From Chlorella sorokiniana (lineage: Eukaryota > Chlorophyta > Trebouxiophyceae > Chlorellales > Chlorellaceae), in NCBI GenBank assembly GCA_025917655.1, contig CP084616.1, positions 1,178,001 to 1,242,000 of the forward strand: 64,000 nt of DNA, read 5' to 3'. Positions 1-12,800 of this stretch are shown here, piece after piece; within the stretch, counting starts at the first letter, position 1, and every line of letters begins with the position of its first letter. The translations under genes and the position numbers were made by a program. Under the pieces are notes generated by a model that did not search any database, was not told where the DNA came from, and was given only the letters and a program-made list of their open reading frames with translations.

Positions 1-712
1 ATAACACGTGAAATAGGAAGGAACCCCGAGACCTTTATGGCCCCCTTGAGCCACGCTGCGGCACTTTGCGCAGCGTGGGCAGGACTGGTGATGGGCGCCC
101 ACGTCAATGCGGGGCGCTGGCTAAGTATTTGAGGCGTGCGACGCGATATAATAAATTAAAAGAGTATATATTAATCAAACCTGTGAGTAAACCTCCTTGC
201 AGCGGCCACCGATTCGAGCGGGGAGCGGGGGACGGGTTCTGCCACCTGGAAAGGAGCTGCTCAGCTTTCAAGTCCTGAACCGCGCCATCCCCCTCTAATG
301 CCATATTGCAGCTTGTAATCGCCTCAGTATCCATCTGAGCATTGCAAAGAGGCCGCATCGCGTCGTTCCAAGCCAACACTGACGCTGCCCCGTCCATAAC
401 GCTCAAGCAAGGTAAATAGGGCTTATAATTGCTTCTTACTTGAAAGTATTAGGGCTGGGGTGTGTGCTGCAGCCGCAAGACAGCCGCCGGCGCAGCGATG
501 ACGCCACGGGAAGGGCCTGGTCGGTTCCCCCGGCCCAAAGAGGCTACGTTCGCTGTTCATCAAGCTTTTGGCGGGCCTTGCATGGCCTTGGCATCCCGCG
601 CAGCGAGGCAAACGCGCCTGGGAGGGGTGGTGGCAGCTGCTCACCCGCAGGACGGCACCGCCCTCCTGGTGCAGGTGGCTTCGCAGGCTCCCAGGACTCT
701 TCCCGCTGCCTC

Positions 713-1675
713 ATGGGGAGCCTCACCGGGTTTGGACTAGCTGCAGCAATGCTGAACCTCTTTGCGGTGAGGTCGGGGCTGCGTGACGGCCGCAGGCGTG
801 AGGGCTGCGTGACGGCGGCAGGCAGCGCCGGCTGCAGGTGGCGGCCCTGGCCTGCTCCAAACGGCGGGATGCACCCACCGCCAGCAGCACGGCCGCCCCC
901 TCTCACCCTGCCCCCGCCCCTCCGCCGCCCGCTGCAGTGCGCGGCAGCCGCCACCGCAGTGCTGCTTGACTTTGAGCGCCCCGTCGGCCGGGAGGGGTGC
1001 CACTGGGTGGACACAGTGCTCGTCGGCGGCGGCCTGGCCTCTGCCGCCTGCGCGCTGCTCTCCGCAGCCGGCCAGCTGCACGGTCGCAGCAAGCCGGCGC
1101 CCGCGCGGCTGAGCCTGGCGGTGCCAGCAGTCGGAACAGCAGCGCATGCCGCCATGCTGGTGGCGCTCACGCTCTACTGGCGCTGCTTTGCCACCAGGCA
1201 GTACTACCGCCCCCACGACGGCAGCTCCAGCGCCAAGCGCCAGCTTGTCAGCCGGCCCGTTGACTACTTTGAGCACTTCCACCACTGGAGCGACGAGGAG
1301 GTGGCCCTTTACGCCTTTGGCTGCGTGGCGGGCCTGGCGGCGTGGCTCCTGGCCCTTGCCGCGGCCGCCGTCGACTGGCGGGCTGCGGCGGCCGCCGGGC
1401 CGCGCGGCCCTTCCACGCCGCGGCCAGCGACTCCTGCAGCAGCCTGTACGCCGCGTCGCCGCCCCCGCAAAGGGGCTGCTGGAGCCGCTGCTGCCGCGCA
1501 GCTCGCCGCCTGCCACACCCGCGGCCTGCTGGGATGTGCCCGCCTTCATCTGCCGCTCGTAGCGGGCCACCGCCGCTGCGGCTGCGGCACGCACCCCATC
1601 TCATGGTACTTGGTCCCCCTTTCAGTACTCCCCATTTTTTTTAAGCTCCCTTGCCCTTGCCTCAGTACAGTGTAG
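713..1675 (+). CDS. hypothetical four-span membrane protein
   Basis: I do not recognise this protein. The ATG at 713 opens a short exon (713-766, ending at a gtgagg donor). A likely second exon starts at 938 after gctgcag and continues in phase. The joined product has about four hydrophobic alanine/leucine-rich stretches: the start itself, then around 1010-1075, 1115-1185 and 1300-1370. Between spans 3 and 4 is a hydrophilic loop with the acidic/aromatic motif YFEHFHHWSDEE. This suggests a small tetra-spanning membrane protein. The C-terminus is uncertain: the open frame runs to 1675, but the more protein-like ending is in another frame stopping at 1562 (WDVPAFICRS), so the tail may be disturbed by the same one-base errors seen elsewhere. 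Nothing convincing precedes it in 1-712. Confidence 0.4.
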   Translation: MGSLTGFGLAAAMLNLFAVRSGLRDGRRREGCVTAAGSAGCRWRPWPAPNGGMHPPPAARPPPLTLPPPLRRPLQCAAAATAVLLDFERPVGREGCHWVDTVLVGGGLASAACALLSAAGQLHGRSKPAPARLSLAVPAVGTAAHAAMLVALTLYWRCFATRQYYRPHDGSSSAKRQLVSRPVDYFEHFHHWSDEEVALYAFGCVAGLAAWLLALAAAAVDWRAAAAAGPRGPSTPRPATPAAACTPRRRPRKGAAGAAAAAQLAACHTRGLLGCARLHLPLVAGHRRCGCGTHPISWYLVPLSVLPIFFKLPCPCLSTV

Positions 1676-3043
1676 CGTAAGCCAGCCTCTGCACGCAACC
1701 CTGGTCGATGTGCGCTGCATCCTCTGCCCGTGGGCCCTGCCCCGCCCCCGCCCCCTGCCCCTGCACTCCGCATGCTCTTAGATGCGGCCAGCAGCCAGCA
1801 CACCCCTGTTGTGTGCTTGCCTGCTGGGCCCCTGCTTCTCCATGTCGCGACTCCCCTTACCATCCACCCCCATCCCTGACTGCACCTCAATAACCAGGTC
1901 ACCTTTTTCAGCGGCTCAGTTCGCTCTGTGACAACCTCCAACACTCGCTCCTCTTGCCATTCTGGCCGACCCTGATACCCCGCGAGGGGGCCCCTTACGA
2001 TGCTGCCCTGTGGTACAGGCAGCTTTGACCAACACCAACTGCAACATACGCAACCTGGCTTGGGAGCAGCCTCAGTGCACAGTCAAACCCTGGCAATGCA
2101 GCACGCCTTCGGCAGAGGTTGTGTCGCTGGCGGCAGCTGCCGCCGTCAAGCTTTTGGCAGCAGTCACATTGCCGTGCCGCAGCTGATTATATAATGTCAG
2201 ACGCGCGCAGAACCTATTGATGCGACTGCAGCTCAAAGCGCCAACCCAGCATTCCCCGCGCGCAGGCCCCCTGCCGTAGCTTGTAAAGTAAGGCACCGGA
2301 TGTCTTCGTGTCATTTTGACCGCACGGTAGTTTGTACTGTCACTTGTAAGTCGGACAAGAGACCCACTTGCGGCGGTGATGCCGGCGGGCGGCGGCTCAC
2401 ACAGGCCACAGCGCGCATCGGCGAGGCGGCAGCAGGAACTATCCACGTGACGAGCACACGAGCACGAAGTCAATGGATGCAAGGAGCGCTGCGGCTGTTG
2501 GCGACAGCAATCTGTCATGAGGTGTTGGCGGGGCAGAATTAGCAGGGCGAGGCGCCTCAGCACGACAGACATACTGTGCCGATGCCATGCGCCGCAGCAG
2601 CGGTCCCCTCCCTCCAGGGCCCGAGCTCGGGCCAGCCGTGCAGCGCACGCTGTCGCACACTGCAGACTAGCAGCACGCTTCCTCCCTGCTACAGCTTGGT
2701 TGAATGTTATTTACATTGCACTGCAGGATGAGTAGTTGGGTTTCCCACTGGCTGGGTTTGCATCACGTAAAGACGGCGACTCCTGCGCTCAAAGCGAGTG
2801 CATGCTGGGCACCTCAGCATGCCCAGCAGCAGCGCGCAACAGCATTGCATTGCTCTGCATTTCAACTGGTTCACAGATAGTCATGCGGTGAAATGCTGCC
2901 GAATGTCAGTGGGAGAAACCAAAACTTTGGGCAAATCACCCCAGCCTGCACAGGCAGGCACGCAACAACGCTTCAGCACACGTAAGAGGGGTAGGAGGAA
3001 CAGAGGGGTAGACAGAGCAACAAGGCCGCCATCACCAGCGGCG
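1676..3043. other. convergent intergenic region
   Basis: This is the 3' side of both flanking genes. I see no conserved coding sequence. It holds TGTAA pentamers on the plus strand (2282-2286 and near 2344), which could serve the left gene, and one on the minus strand (listed separately) for the oxidase. Confidence 0.4.
2711..2715 (-). terminator. TGTAA polyadenylation signal, oxidase gene
   Basis: TTACA on the plus strand reads TGTAA on the minus strand, about 330 bases past the oxidase stop. TGTAA is the usual chlorophyte polyadenylation pentamer. Placement is the only other support. Confidence 0.35.
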
Positions 3044-6000
3044 TCATAGGCCCAGCAAAGCGGCGCCCAACAGCGCAAGGACGCCTGCCAGCAGCCGCGG
3101 CGCGTCGGCCGCCGACGAGGGCGCCGGCGCCGGCGCCGGGCCAGACCCCGGCGCAGGCGCGGGCGCAGGGGCTGGGCTGGGCACGGGTGCGGGCTGGGGA
3201 GGGGGCTGCTCTGCTGCGGGTATGGCCAGCGGGTTGGCGGTGAAGAGGTTGCCGGGGTCAAGCGCCGTCTTCACGCTCTGCAGCCAGGGCGCGTTGTCGC
3301 CGTAGTAGCTGGCCAGCGGGTCGGCGCCAACCTGGACGTCCAGGTAGTTCACGTAGGCCGGCTGCACGTGAGTGGGTGTGGGGGAAAGAATGTTGGGGAA
3401 AGAATGTTTGGGGGGGAAGAAGCGAGAGGCAGGGAAGTTGCAACAGGGAGGAGGTGCACCGTGGACAGGCATCCAACAGGCAGTTGCCACGGCGACAAGC
3501 CAGCGCCCCGCTCCCAGGCCCCAGCTGCATCCCCCAGCCCACTGCCCGCGCAGCCCCCTGAAGATAACAACAAGCAGCAGCGAAGCAGCCCCGCACCCGC
3601 TGCGGCGCAAAGTACGGGTCCAGCGCCGCCTGCATGCCCTCGATGATGGGCAGCACTTTATTGGTGTCCACCTCGCGCTCCCACTCGGCCCCGTACTGGA
3701 TGCTGAACAGCGCGCCGCGGTGCACAAAGCCCGTGGCGTTGGAGGGCACCGCCGCCACCGCGCTCTGCGGGGTTTGGACGGGAGAGGGGGAGGGGGGGCG
3801 CGCGCGCCTGAGCAGAAATGACGGGTGTAGGGCGGGGGCAGTGACGCGTTGGGGCGGCTCTCAGCAGCCTGGCTGCCGCTCCGCCGGCACCCCCGCCGCC
3901 GAGCTTCTTTGAGCGCGAGGAAGCTGCCGCGCACCTGCGCCCCCAGCATGTCCAGCTCCACGTAGCCGCCGTACCGCTGGATCTTGGCCTGCCACTCCAT
4001 CATGGTGCGCCAGGCGGCGTCGGGCAGCGGCTCCATGGCGAAGAAGGACTTCAGCTTGAAGTAGACCCTGGGGCATGGCACAGAGGAGGCACGTGAGGGC
4101 GGGGTGGCGGCGCGTGAAGGGGGTGGTTGGGGTGTGGGAGGGGGCGGGTGTGCCATGATGTGACAGCAGATGAGCCGGGCGGCACGAGCTAGGGGCTGCT
4201 GGCTGGCACGAACAGTCCTCTGTGGAAGCAAGGGCGACAGCAGCAAGGGCAGCCTGGCAGGGGCGCTGCGCGAGCGAAGGGGCGCGCGCCGGCAGGCCGC
4301 GCCGACGGCCCCTATTTCCTTAGCGACTGCAGCCAGCCTCTCACCTGTACTGCTTCTCCATCAACGGGATGTCCAGGAGCTGGGCGGGGTCGGTGAGGCC
4401 GTCCATGTCTGGGAAAGGGGCGGGGAGGCGGAGGAGCGGCAGGGTGCACCCGGTAAGTCGACTGTCGGGTCGGGAGACCCTTAAGGAATGCAGCCATGTG
4501 ACCTAAGCGGCGGCGCCTCACATGCCCCCGCCACCACCGAGTCGATCCAGCGCATCTCGGAGAAGGACTCGTCCCGCGTCGCCCAGCTGCCGCCGTACAG
4601 CCCAGCCTCGACGAGCAGCCCCGCGCTTCCCCGCGGGGCCCTGCAGGCAGTCACGCGTGCGACGGGGAAGCCGGGGGGGCAGGCAACTTGAGGAAACCGT
4701 CGTCGCTTGTGGGCCGGCCCTGCACAGGGCTGCCCCAGTCACGCCAAACCGACGCGCGGTTCAAGAGGAGGTGGGCGAGGCGCGCAAGCACGCAGGCGGG
4801 CGACCGGCCCAGTATGTGCGGCGCTGCCTGCGCGGGCCTGCCGCTGTACGGCCGCACCGGGTATGTGCAGGTGACCAGCACCATGCCGGCCTGGATGTTG
4901 AGCTGCAGGCCCAGCGAGGAGTTGCCCACGGGCAGCCACTCGCTCTGCACGTAGTCCAAGAACGCCAGCGCCTGCTCGCGGGCTGCGGTGGGTTTGATAC
5001 AGGGGAGAGAGGGGGGGGCAGGGGGAGGAGCGGGGAGGGAATTGGGGGGTGTTCTGGGGTAGGTGGAAGCGCAGCGGAGAGCTGGGCTGCGTGAGCGGCC
5101 AGCAGGCGGGGAGAGCGCGGCAGGGCAGGCGGGCTCGCAGCTCACCGACGGTGTACTGCGCCACTGTGATCTGCGGCGGTACATCGTACAGCTTGATCGT
5201 GTACTGCGTCACCACGCCTGCGGCATGCACCGGTACGCGCAGGGGCGGCCCAGGGTCAGCACAGCACGGCAAGCGCTGCTCCGTCAAGCTGTTCGATGCT
5301 CCGTCAGCCAGAGGCTCTGCAAGCTGGCCTTCGCGCCGCCCCCGCCCAGCCCAGCAGCCCGGCGCAGCCGTGTGTCGCCAGCTCACCAAAGTTGCCGCCG
5401 CCGCCGCCGCACAGCGCGGCCAGCAGCTCGGGGTTTTGGTCAGGGCTGGCCACCACCAGCCGCCCCTCTGCGTCCACCTGCGGCCAGAGACACGCCGGGA
5501 TGATGAAGCTGCATGGCGCCGGGCGGCTACAGCGGCCCTACGATGGCCGAACGCAACCAGCACTAGCTTGCGCCGCACAAGCGAGAGACAGGCGCGGTCC
5601 CGGCCAGCAGGCTGCCCCTCCGCCTGCTCTCTCCACACACGCATGCTTGCAATGTCACCACCCGCCCCCTGCCCCAACCCCACTGGCTTGCACCACATGA
5701 CAAGGCTCCACCCACCCCCAGCACACACACACATGCACACACACGCCGCCACTCAAAAAAAGCTCGCACAGCGCCCGCCTCCCCACCCTCGCCGCCCTGC
5801 ACTACCCACCAGCTCCGCCTGCAGCAGCTGGTCGCAGCCGAGGAGGCCGTAGGGGCGGGAAAGGGGGCCGATGCCTCCGCCCTGCAGGAAGCCGCCGACG
5901 CCCACGGGGGGCAGGTGCCGCCCACCGCAGCCTTGGCGCCCGCGGTCTGGTTGAACACCCAATAGTAAAGCTGCGCGGTGGGGGGGGAGGGGGTTGGGGT

Positions 6001-8829
6001 GGGGGCGCGCGTGCGTGCCGGGCAGGAAAGGCGGGCAATGGTGTAAGGCAAGCATGAACGAGCTGGGTGTGGGCGTGGCGGGGGGGGCCAGCGCAGCGCA
6101 GAGCGCAAGCCCAGCAGCACACCGCGGTCTTGCATGCCGACCGCGGGCGCCAGCACACGCTCGGCACACCCGCATCAGGCGCCGCGCAGGCCCCCAGCAG
6201 CGCAGCGCCGCCGCCCTCTGGCCCCACCCCCGAAGCTGTGGACCCGCCCCTGTGGACCCACCTGGCCGAGGCGAGAGCCCGCCTGCACGGTGGCGCTGCC
6301 GCCGTCCGCGGCCACCGTGGTGACGTTCATGCGGGCTAGGTCGATGGTGAGGCCGTCGGGCAGCACGGAGTAGCCCATGTAGCTGTGGCCGCCGCTCCTG
6401 CGCGGACGCGGCACGGGGGGCGGGGGGGGCCGCAGCGGGTGAGGTAAGGGCGGGTAGGTCCCTGGGGGCTGGGCGCCGTGTGTGCATGCGGTGCGGCGGG
6501 GGCCTGCCGTGAGGAGTGTCTTGACAGGCAAGCTGCTGCCCGGTTGAAGCTGCAGCGGGGGCACGGGCATCTGCTGCCAGCCCACTGCAAGCTAGCCCAC
6601 CAGCATTCAGCCCTTGCCACCCCTGCTCACCGCGGCACCGGCTTCACCCCCGCCTTCTTGGCACACAGCACCGCGGCAGCCACCTGGTCGGCGTCCTCTG
6701 GGTAGCACACAGCCAGGGCCACGGTGGTGTTGAGCTTGTTCCACACCTGCCGGGAGGAGGGGGAGCAAGCGAGCGCGAAACAGGTATGGTGAAGGCGGCA
6801 GCCTCGTGATTGTGAGCAAGGGGAGCACAAGGAGGCAAGACACGGAGCAGGGCCAGCGGGCAAGCAGACGGTGCGGCCCTGCGGGGTGGGACGCCGCCGC
6901 AGAGGACTCTGGGCAGGCTGGGGCAAGCCCAGGGCAGGCCTGCTTGCCTTGGAAGCTGCATCCAGGGCCTTGGGCCTGGAGGCATCCACAAACGCCACAC
7001 CCGCCTCACGCAGGCACGCCGCCAGCTCGCCCGGCGCAGACGGGGCGGGGGCGACGCTGGGGATGGCGTCGTCTGCGGCGCATGCAGGGGACGCTCTGGA
7101 GGCATGCTCATCAAGCGGAATTACAGCAGCTGCCCAGGCTGGACTCAACAGGAGGGGGAGCTCAACACAATGAACGCCGGCCAGCCCACCGCCCCGGCCT
7201 CTGGGTGCCGCACCACCCACCTTGTTCCTGAAGTCGAACTCGGGGCTGTAGCCGTCTGAGCCCGGCAGGAACATGGGCCAGGGGCAGGAGTCGCGCCCCC
7301 AGGCAGCAGGGTGCCCCCGCCCGCACATCAATGCTGTACTCCTTGCCGTCGGCGCAGCTGCAGGGGGGCCGGCGGGGGAGCGGCAGCCGTTGCAGGCAGG
7401 GCTGGGCAGGGCAGCCAGGCTGGCGCGAGGAGGCGCTTGCTGTGAAGCGGCAGACGGCGGCGGCGGAGCGGGGTGACAGGCCCGCGGCTGCCTTGCCTGA
7501 ACTGGATGGTGCAGTAGCCATCGTACTCCCCTGTCTCGCTCTGCATGCGTGATGGTGCGGCAGGGGGCCTGAGAGGGGGCAGGCGGCCGCAGCGGGGCAA
7601 GGGACGCGTGCTCCGCCCCCCCTTCATGCTTTGCTCGGCGCGCAGCCCAGCAGCCATGGGTGGCGCAAAGGCTGAGGACACTTCACGCTGACACCCCGGA
7701 CGCGCAGGCGTGGAGCGGCGGTCGCCCAAGCCAAGCGCTCACGCTGTAGCAGCCGGCACGCATGGTGGTGGAGAGCCAGGCGGCGCCGCCGCCGCAGGCG
7801 GGCACGGCGGCCGGGTCCTCGCCAAACAGCCTGTACTTCACGCCGTTTTCGCACAGGTGCTGCAGCTCCCACATTGGGGTGAAGTCGATCTCCGGGTCCT
7901 CCAGGGGGATGGGCTCCAAGTCAGCAGGGCAGGTGACTGCCGGGAAGGGGAAGCGGCGGGGCCAGGGGCGAAAGCCGGGTGTGGGAGGGGTGAGAGATCA
8001 GCACCAGCATGGTCGGCGCGGCAACCTAAACTGGCTGCGTGCCTGGCAGCATCATAGCAGCCTCAGCACAGGACACCAGCACGCGCGGCAGGGCACTGCG
8101 CGCCGCGGTCGCAGCACAGGGGTGCAGGCTCGGCGCCCCAGCTGGGCTCACAGTTGGCGGGCAACGGCTCCACCGCCACCTCCACGCTGTCGGCTTCCCA
8201 GGGCTGCAATGTGGGGTCCTGGCCCGGGCAGGTGTGCAGCAGGGCCTGCAGGCTGAGCCGCTGCTCCGGGTCGCCGCCCTTGCAGGCGTTCTTGAAGGTG
8301 GCGGTGAGGTTGGCGTAGGTGTCTGTGGGCGCTGTGCCGGGCTGCGTCCCAGGGGAACGAAAGCCAGGCGTGCCAGCTGCTTCACACCGCACACGTGCTC
8401 CTGGGACCGGCTGGCACACGGTGCTGCCACGCCAGCAAGCTGGCTGCGGGCTACCTGGCCCAACAGCAGCTGGCCTTGTTCGCAGCCAGCGCTCACCTCG
8501 GTGCACAGCTTGGCTACGCTGAACCCGGCCTTGGAAGGGTCCGTGACAAAGTCGGGGGCTGCAGTCCTGCTGGCGGTTGTTGCGCAGCTCGTCTGTGGGC
8601 GGCGGGATACCAGGCAGGACGGCGACGGAGGGGCTTGAGCCATGGTGTTACCAGCAAGCAGCACGCCATCTGTGGGGTCCATTGTATGGAGACCACACTC
8701 ACATAGGTAGCGGGCCAGCAGGGCCTGCTCAGCATCCAAGCTCGACCCTGCCGTGCAGTCGGCCGCTGCTCCTGCGACGGCTGCAGCCGCCACCAGGAGC
8801 ACTGCAGGCACAAGGGGAGAGAACTCCAT
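3044..8829 (-). CDS. secreted berberine-bridge-like FAD oxidase
   Basis: A multi-exon FAD-linked oxidase of the berberine-bridge/oligosaccharide-oxidase type. The ATG at 8829 starts a clear signal peptide (hydrophobic core VLLVAAAAVAG, then AAADCT). A cysteine-rich N-terminal part of about 200-250 residues follows (8700-7700; for example CENGVKYRLFGED and GCYS). The FAD-binding PCMH domain lies at about 7330-5150: KLNTTVALAVCYPEDADQ near 6730, the flavinylation motif RSGGHSY at about 6381-6400, GTCP at 5903-5922, and GGGGGNFGVVTQY near 5400-5200. The BBE C-terminal motif (AYVNYLD, then YYGDNAPWLQSVKTALDPGN) is at 3370-3250. The tail is Pro/Ala-rich and ends in a hydrophobic stretch (LLAGVLALLGAALLGL), as expected for a GPI-anchor signal. 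Both His (RSGGH) and Cys (GTCP) are present, so bicovalent FAD is predicted. The frame breaks at the C/G run 5906-5911. The substrate is unknown; a sugar or alcohol oxidised at the cell surface with H2O2 release is the family expectation. Confidence 0.8.
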
Positions 8830-9842
8830 GATGGTAGCACGCTTGTTCGTGCTCTATGAGGCATGCAAATTGCCAAGGCAGCGCTGCAGTGGGCTTACGC
8901 GTGAGCCGCGCCAACGCTGCCATTTCAGATTTGCGGGACGGAGGGGAGGCGTCCTAGGCTTTGGGCCCACAATCCTGCTGAACGCCCCAAAACACTGCTT
9001 CCGAGGTGCGCCGCGGGACGCTTTCCGAGCACATGGACAGCTGTGTGTGGCACGCCCCACCAGGTGGCGCTTCCGCCCCTGGAGGTGGTCCAGCTGTTGC
9101 CATGGCATTCCCGGGACGTGAAACTCCTTCGAGACCACTCTTAACTGTGACATATTGGGGCTGGGCTTTGTGGCTCGCTGGGGACAACTTACCGTGTCCG
9201 CTGCAAACACCAGCCTGCGGCAGCATCTTCGGCTGGCAGCACGTCACTGACAGCGGCCATGTACACTTGCAGTAGTGACACACATGAAAATGACAACCAT
9301 ATAGTTTCGGCTGATCATAGACCATCGTTGCAGTCGCAGCGAAGAGGCTGTGCACAGCACCTGGCGCCTGTGAACGTCGCTGCCGGCACCCCAGACACTG
9401 CCCCCTCACACATGATTAGATGCTTGCGGCCTGCGTCTGCCGACTTTTTACAGGCAAATTCATGCAGTTCCAGGGCAGAACCTGATGGAAACCCGGCTCG
9501 TTTGTCATGTGAGGTGGCTTCACGTGGCGTCTGCGTGACCTTGATTTGGGAATCAGTGCCGCCATCGGCTGCAGCACATGCTGTTATTTCTTCACATACA
9601 ATCAAAGTTCCCCCACGCATTCCTACATCCGTTTCAGGAGCCTCTGCCGGTCAACTGGAACAACAGACCCACCGCACACTGTTTATCCTGCCCGATCTGC
9701 ACCATCCAGCGGCTTTTCACTCCTAAATAACTGTAATCAGCAAGGGTGAGGCGGCGCAGCTGGCCGCGGAGGGAAGTGCATACGTGCGTTGTTCCGGCCC
9801 TATGCCGAGCTGCTGTGCCTCCACACTCCTCTCCTCCTGCAG
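8830..9842. promoter_or_regulatory. divergent promoter region, oxidase and AdhE
   Basis: About 1 kb lies between the head-to-head starts of the FAD oxidase (-) and AdhE (+). No coding signal stands out. The bases just before the AdhE ATG (ctcctcctgcag) look like a 3' splice site, so an upstream AdhE exon may lie here. I can name no specific regulatory motif. Confidence 0.4.
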
Positions 9843-12800
9843 ATGCCGGGCGCACGGTGGCCCCTCACCGAGCCGCTGCCCGCCAACGGTGCAGAGCCTG
9901 CCCCAGGTGCCGCCCACGCCGCCAATGGCGCTGCCAACGGCACCGCCCCGCCAACCAAACCCGTCAAGGTGCACTCGGCGGCGTCAGAGCAGGACCTCAT
10001 CACACTGCGCAACATCCTGGCTGCGGCGCAGGCAGCGCAGGCGAAGTACGCCGTCTTCACCCAGGAGCAGGTGGGGTGGGGCCAGCTGCAAAGGCCCGCC
10101 TGCCGGAGGGGCCTGGCCTGGCATGGTGGCCGGCATAGACCAAGGCGGCACCGCCCCCAGCACCCAGGCCACCGCCTGCCGCTCCCTCACCCGCACAGGT
10201 GGACGAGATTTTCGTGGCGGCAGCGCTGGCGGCCAACCAGGCGCGCCTGCCGCTTGCCAAGATGGCGGTGGAGGAGACGCGCATGGGGCTCGTTGAGGAC
10301 AAGGTGGGGCAGAGCTGGCAGGGACGAAGACAGAGGAAGGCTGAACCTCATCACACCGCCCGCAAGGCCAGACAGCGGGAGCTGCTGCCTGCAGGACGCT
10401 GCAAGGGCGGCACTGGAGCCGCCCGCCTGGAGTTGCTGTCCGCCCGCGGAGACGTGGCGCCGCTCACGCCTCCCCCCGCCTCCCTGCGCGCCTGCAGGTC
10501 ACCAAGAACCATTTCGCCTCCGAGTTTGTGTGCAACAAGTACCGCTTCGAGAAGACGTGCGACGTGATCGAGACGGACGCCAGCGGCGGCGTCACCAAGA
10601 TTGCCGAGCCCGTGGGCGTGATTGCAGGCGAGGCAGGCGGCTCGCTTGCCGCTCCTCGGCCTCGGTCGCTGCGCTGCCCTGCCGCAGGGAGCAGCCAGCC
10701 GCCCGTGCAGCGGAGCTGCTGTGTCCAGTGGCATCGCAGCTGTGCCCTCTTGTGCCTTACGCCTGACGCTTGGACGGCCCGCACTGCTGCCCCGCCCAGG
10801 CGTGGTGCCCACCACCAACCCCACCTCCACCGCCATCTTCAAGTCCCTGCTGGCCCTGAAGACGCGCAACGCCCTGGTGCTGTGCCCGCACCCGCGCGCC
10901 AAGCGCTGCACCGTCGAGGCGGCGCGCATCGTGGCGGAGGCGGCGGTCAGGGCGGGCGCCCCCACATCATCTCCTGGATCGAGGAGCCCTCCATGTGCAT
11001 CAGCCAGGCCCTCATGCAGTCCCCGGAGATATCGCTCATCCTGGCCACCGGCGGGCCCCAGATGGTGCGTGCCGCCTACTCCTCCGGCCACCCCGCCCTG
11101 GGGGTGGGCGCCGGCAACACCCCGGCAGGTGGGCGCCTACAGCCTGGGCTCCTGCCACGCGTGCTGTGCCTGCCCCCGCCGCCGTTGCCTGCGCGAATGG
11201 AAGCTGGGCCATCAACCGTGTCGTCGGCCTCACGCCACCTGTCAGCCTGCCCCTCTCCCCGGGCAGTCGTGGACGAGACCGCCGACATCCAGATGGCTGT
11301 GTCCTCCATCCTCGTGTCCAAGGCAAGCTGCGCCTCGCGCCGCTCGCTCCGCCGCCGCCCCTTCCCTGCTGCCCCGCCTCTGCACGCCGGTGCTGATGCC
11401 GCCGCAACAACCTGGCCCACCCCCGCCGTCCACCCATGTCAGTTTGAATCCCCGCCTTCTGCCACCCTCAAGCCCAGCCCACTGTCTTGGCAACCCCCCT
11501 TTCCCCGCAACACCCGCCCACTCACTGTCTTGGTGCCCCCCTCTCCCCCGCAACCCACTCCCACGCAGACCTTTGACAACGGCGTCATCTGCGCCTCCGA
11601 GCAGAGCGTGGTGGTGGTGGACGCCGTGTACGAGGCGGTGCGCGCGGAGATGGTGCGCCGCGGCTGCTACTTCTTGAAGGACGAAGAGGAGAAGGACAAG
11701 GTGGGCGCTGCCACACGTCGTCGCTGGGCATGCCCAGCAGCTTGAAGATGTGCAGCCTGGCTCCGCCGCGGAGCCAGGGGCGCCGCGGCGCCGGGGGAGA
11801 CGTACGCAGCCTTGAGCTGGAACAGAGCTTGCAGCCTGCGGGGCTGGCAATGGCAGTAGCATCGGGCAACGGTGCCGACCAGCACTCGCCTCCTGTCCAT
11901 GAGCTGCAGCCGCCCCGCACATGCAGCGCAACGCCAGCATGGCAACCCCCCATCTTATAGCGCAGGTGCGGGCCAAGCTGATAGTGGATGGCCGGCTGAA
12001 CGCGGACGTGGTGGGCCAGTCTGCGGTGAAGCTGGCGGAGCTGTTTGGGCTGCAGGTGCCGGAGTGGACGCGTGTGCTGGTGGGAGAGGTGAGCGGTGTG
12101 TGTGTGTGTATGCGTGGCGGGGGGGGCGATTGGTGCGCGCGCGCTCCAGGACCACGGTGTGCGGCTGCCTCTGACCTGGCCTGCCACGCCCCCTCCCAGG
12201 TGGAGGGCATCGGCAAGCACGAGCCGCTGAGCGAGGAGAAGCTGTGCCCGCTGCTGGCCATGTACCGCGCCGCCGACTTTGAGGACGCGGTGCAGAAGGC
12301 CGACCGCCTCGTCATGCTGTTCGGCGCGGGGCACACCAGGTGAAGCGGGAAGAGGCGCTTCTGACCTTCCTTGGCGCACGGCGCTGCATCCCGTGCGTTT
12401 CCGGGCGTCCCATGCCTCTGCCTTGCGCTTGTCGGGCCGCACCCGACTCCTGCTGCCATCCCCCCGTCCACCACCCGCAGCGTGCTGTACACGGCGCCGC
12501 TCAACCGCGAGCGCGTGCGCCGCTTCACGCACGCCATCAAGACGGTTCGCGTGCTGGTCAACATGCCCGCCTCCCAGGGCGCCATCGGCGACGTCTACAA
12601 CTTCCGCCTGGACCCCTCCCTCACGCTGGGCTGCGGCACCTGGGGCTCCACCTCCGTCTCCAACAGTGAGCGCCCCCACCCCGCGGCCCCTCTCCCCGCC
12701 AGCTGGCCTGGCTGGCCGCCACGGCCCTGGCGCGCCCGGGCTGGGTGGGGGCCTGGCCCCTTTGTTGGACCTGCCCCCTACCCCACCGACGATGGGCTGC

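Noticed and set aside
8830-9842. Small genes between the oxidase and AdhE
   Set aside because: Open frames there are short, overlap on both strands and show no protein-like features.
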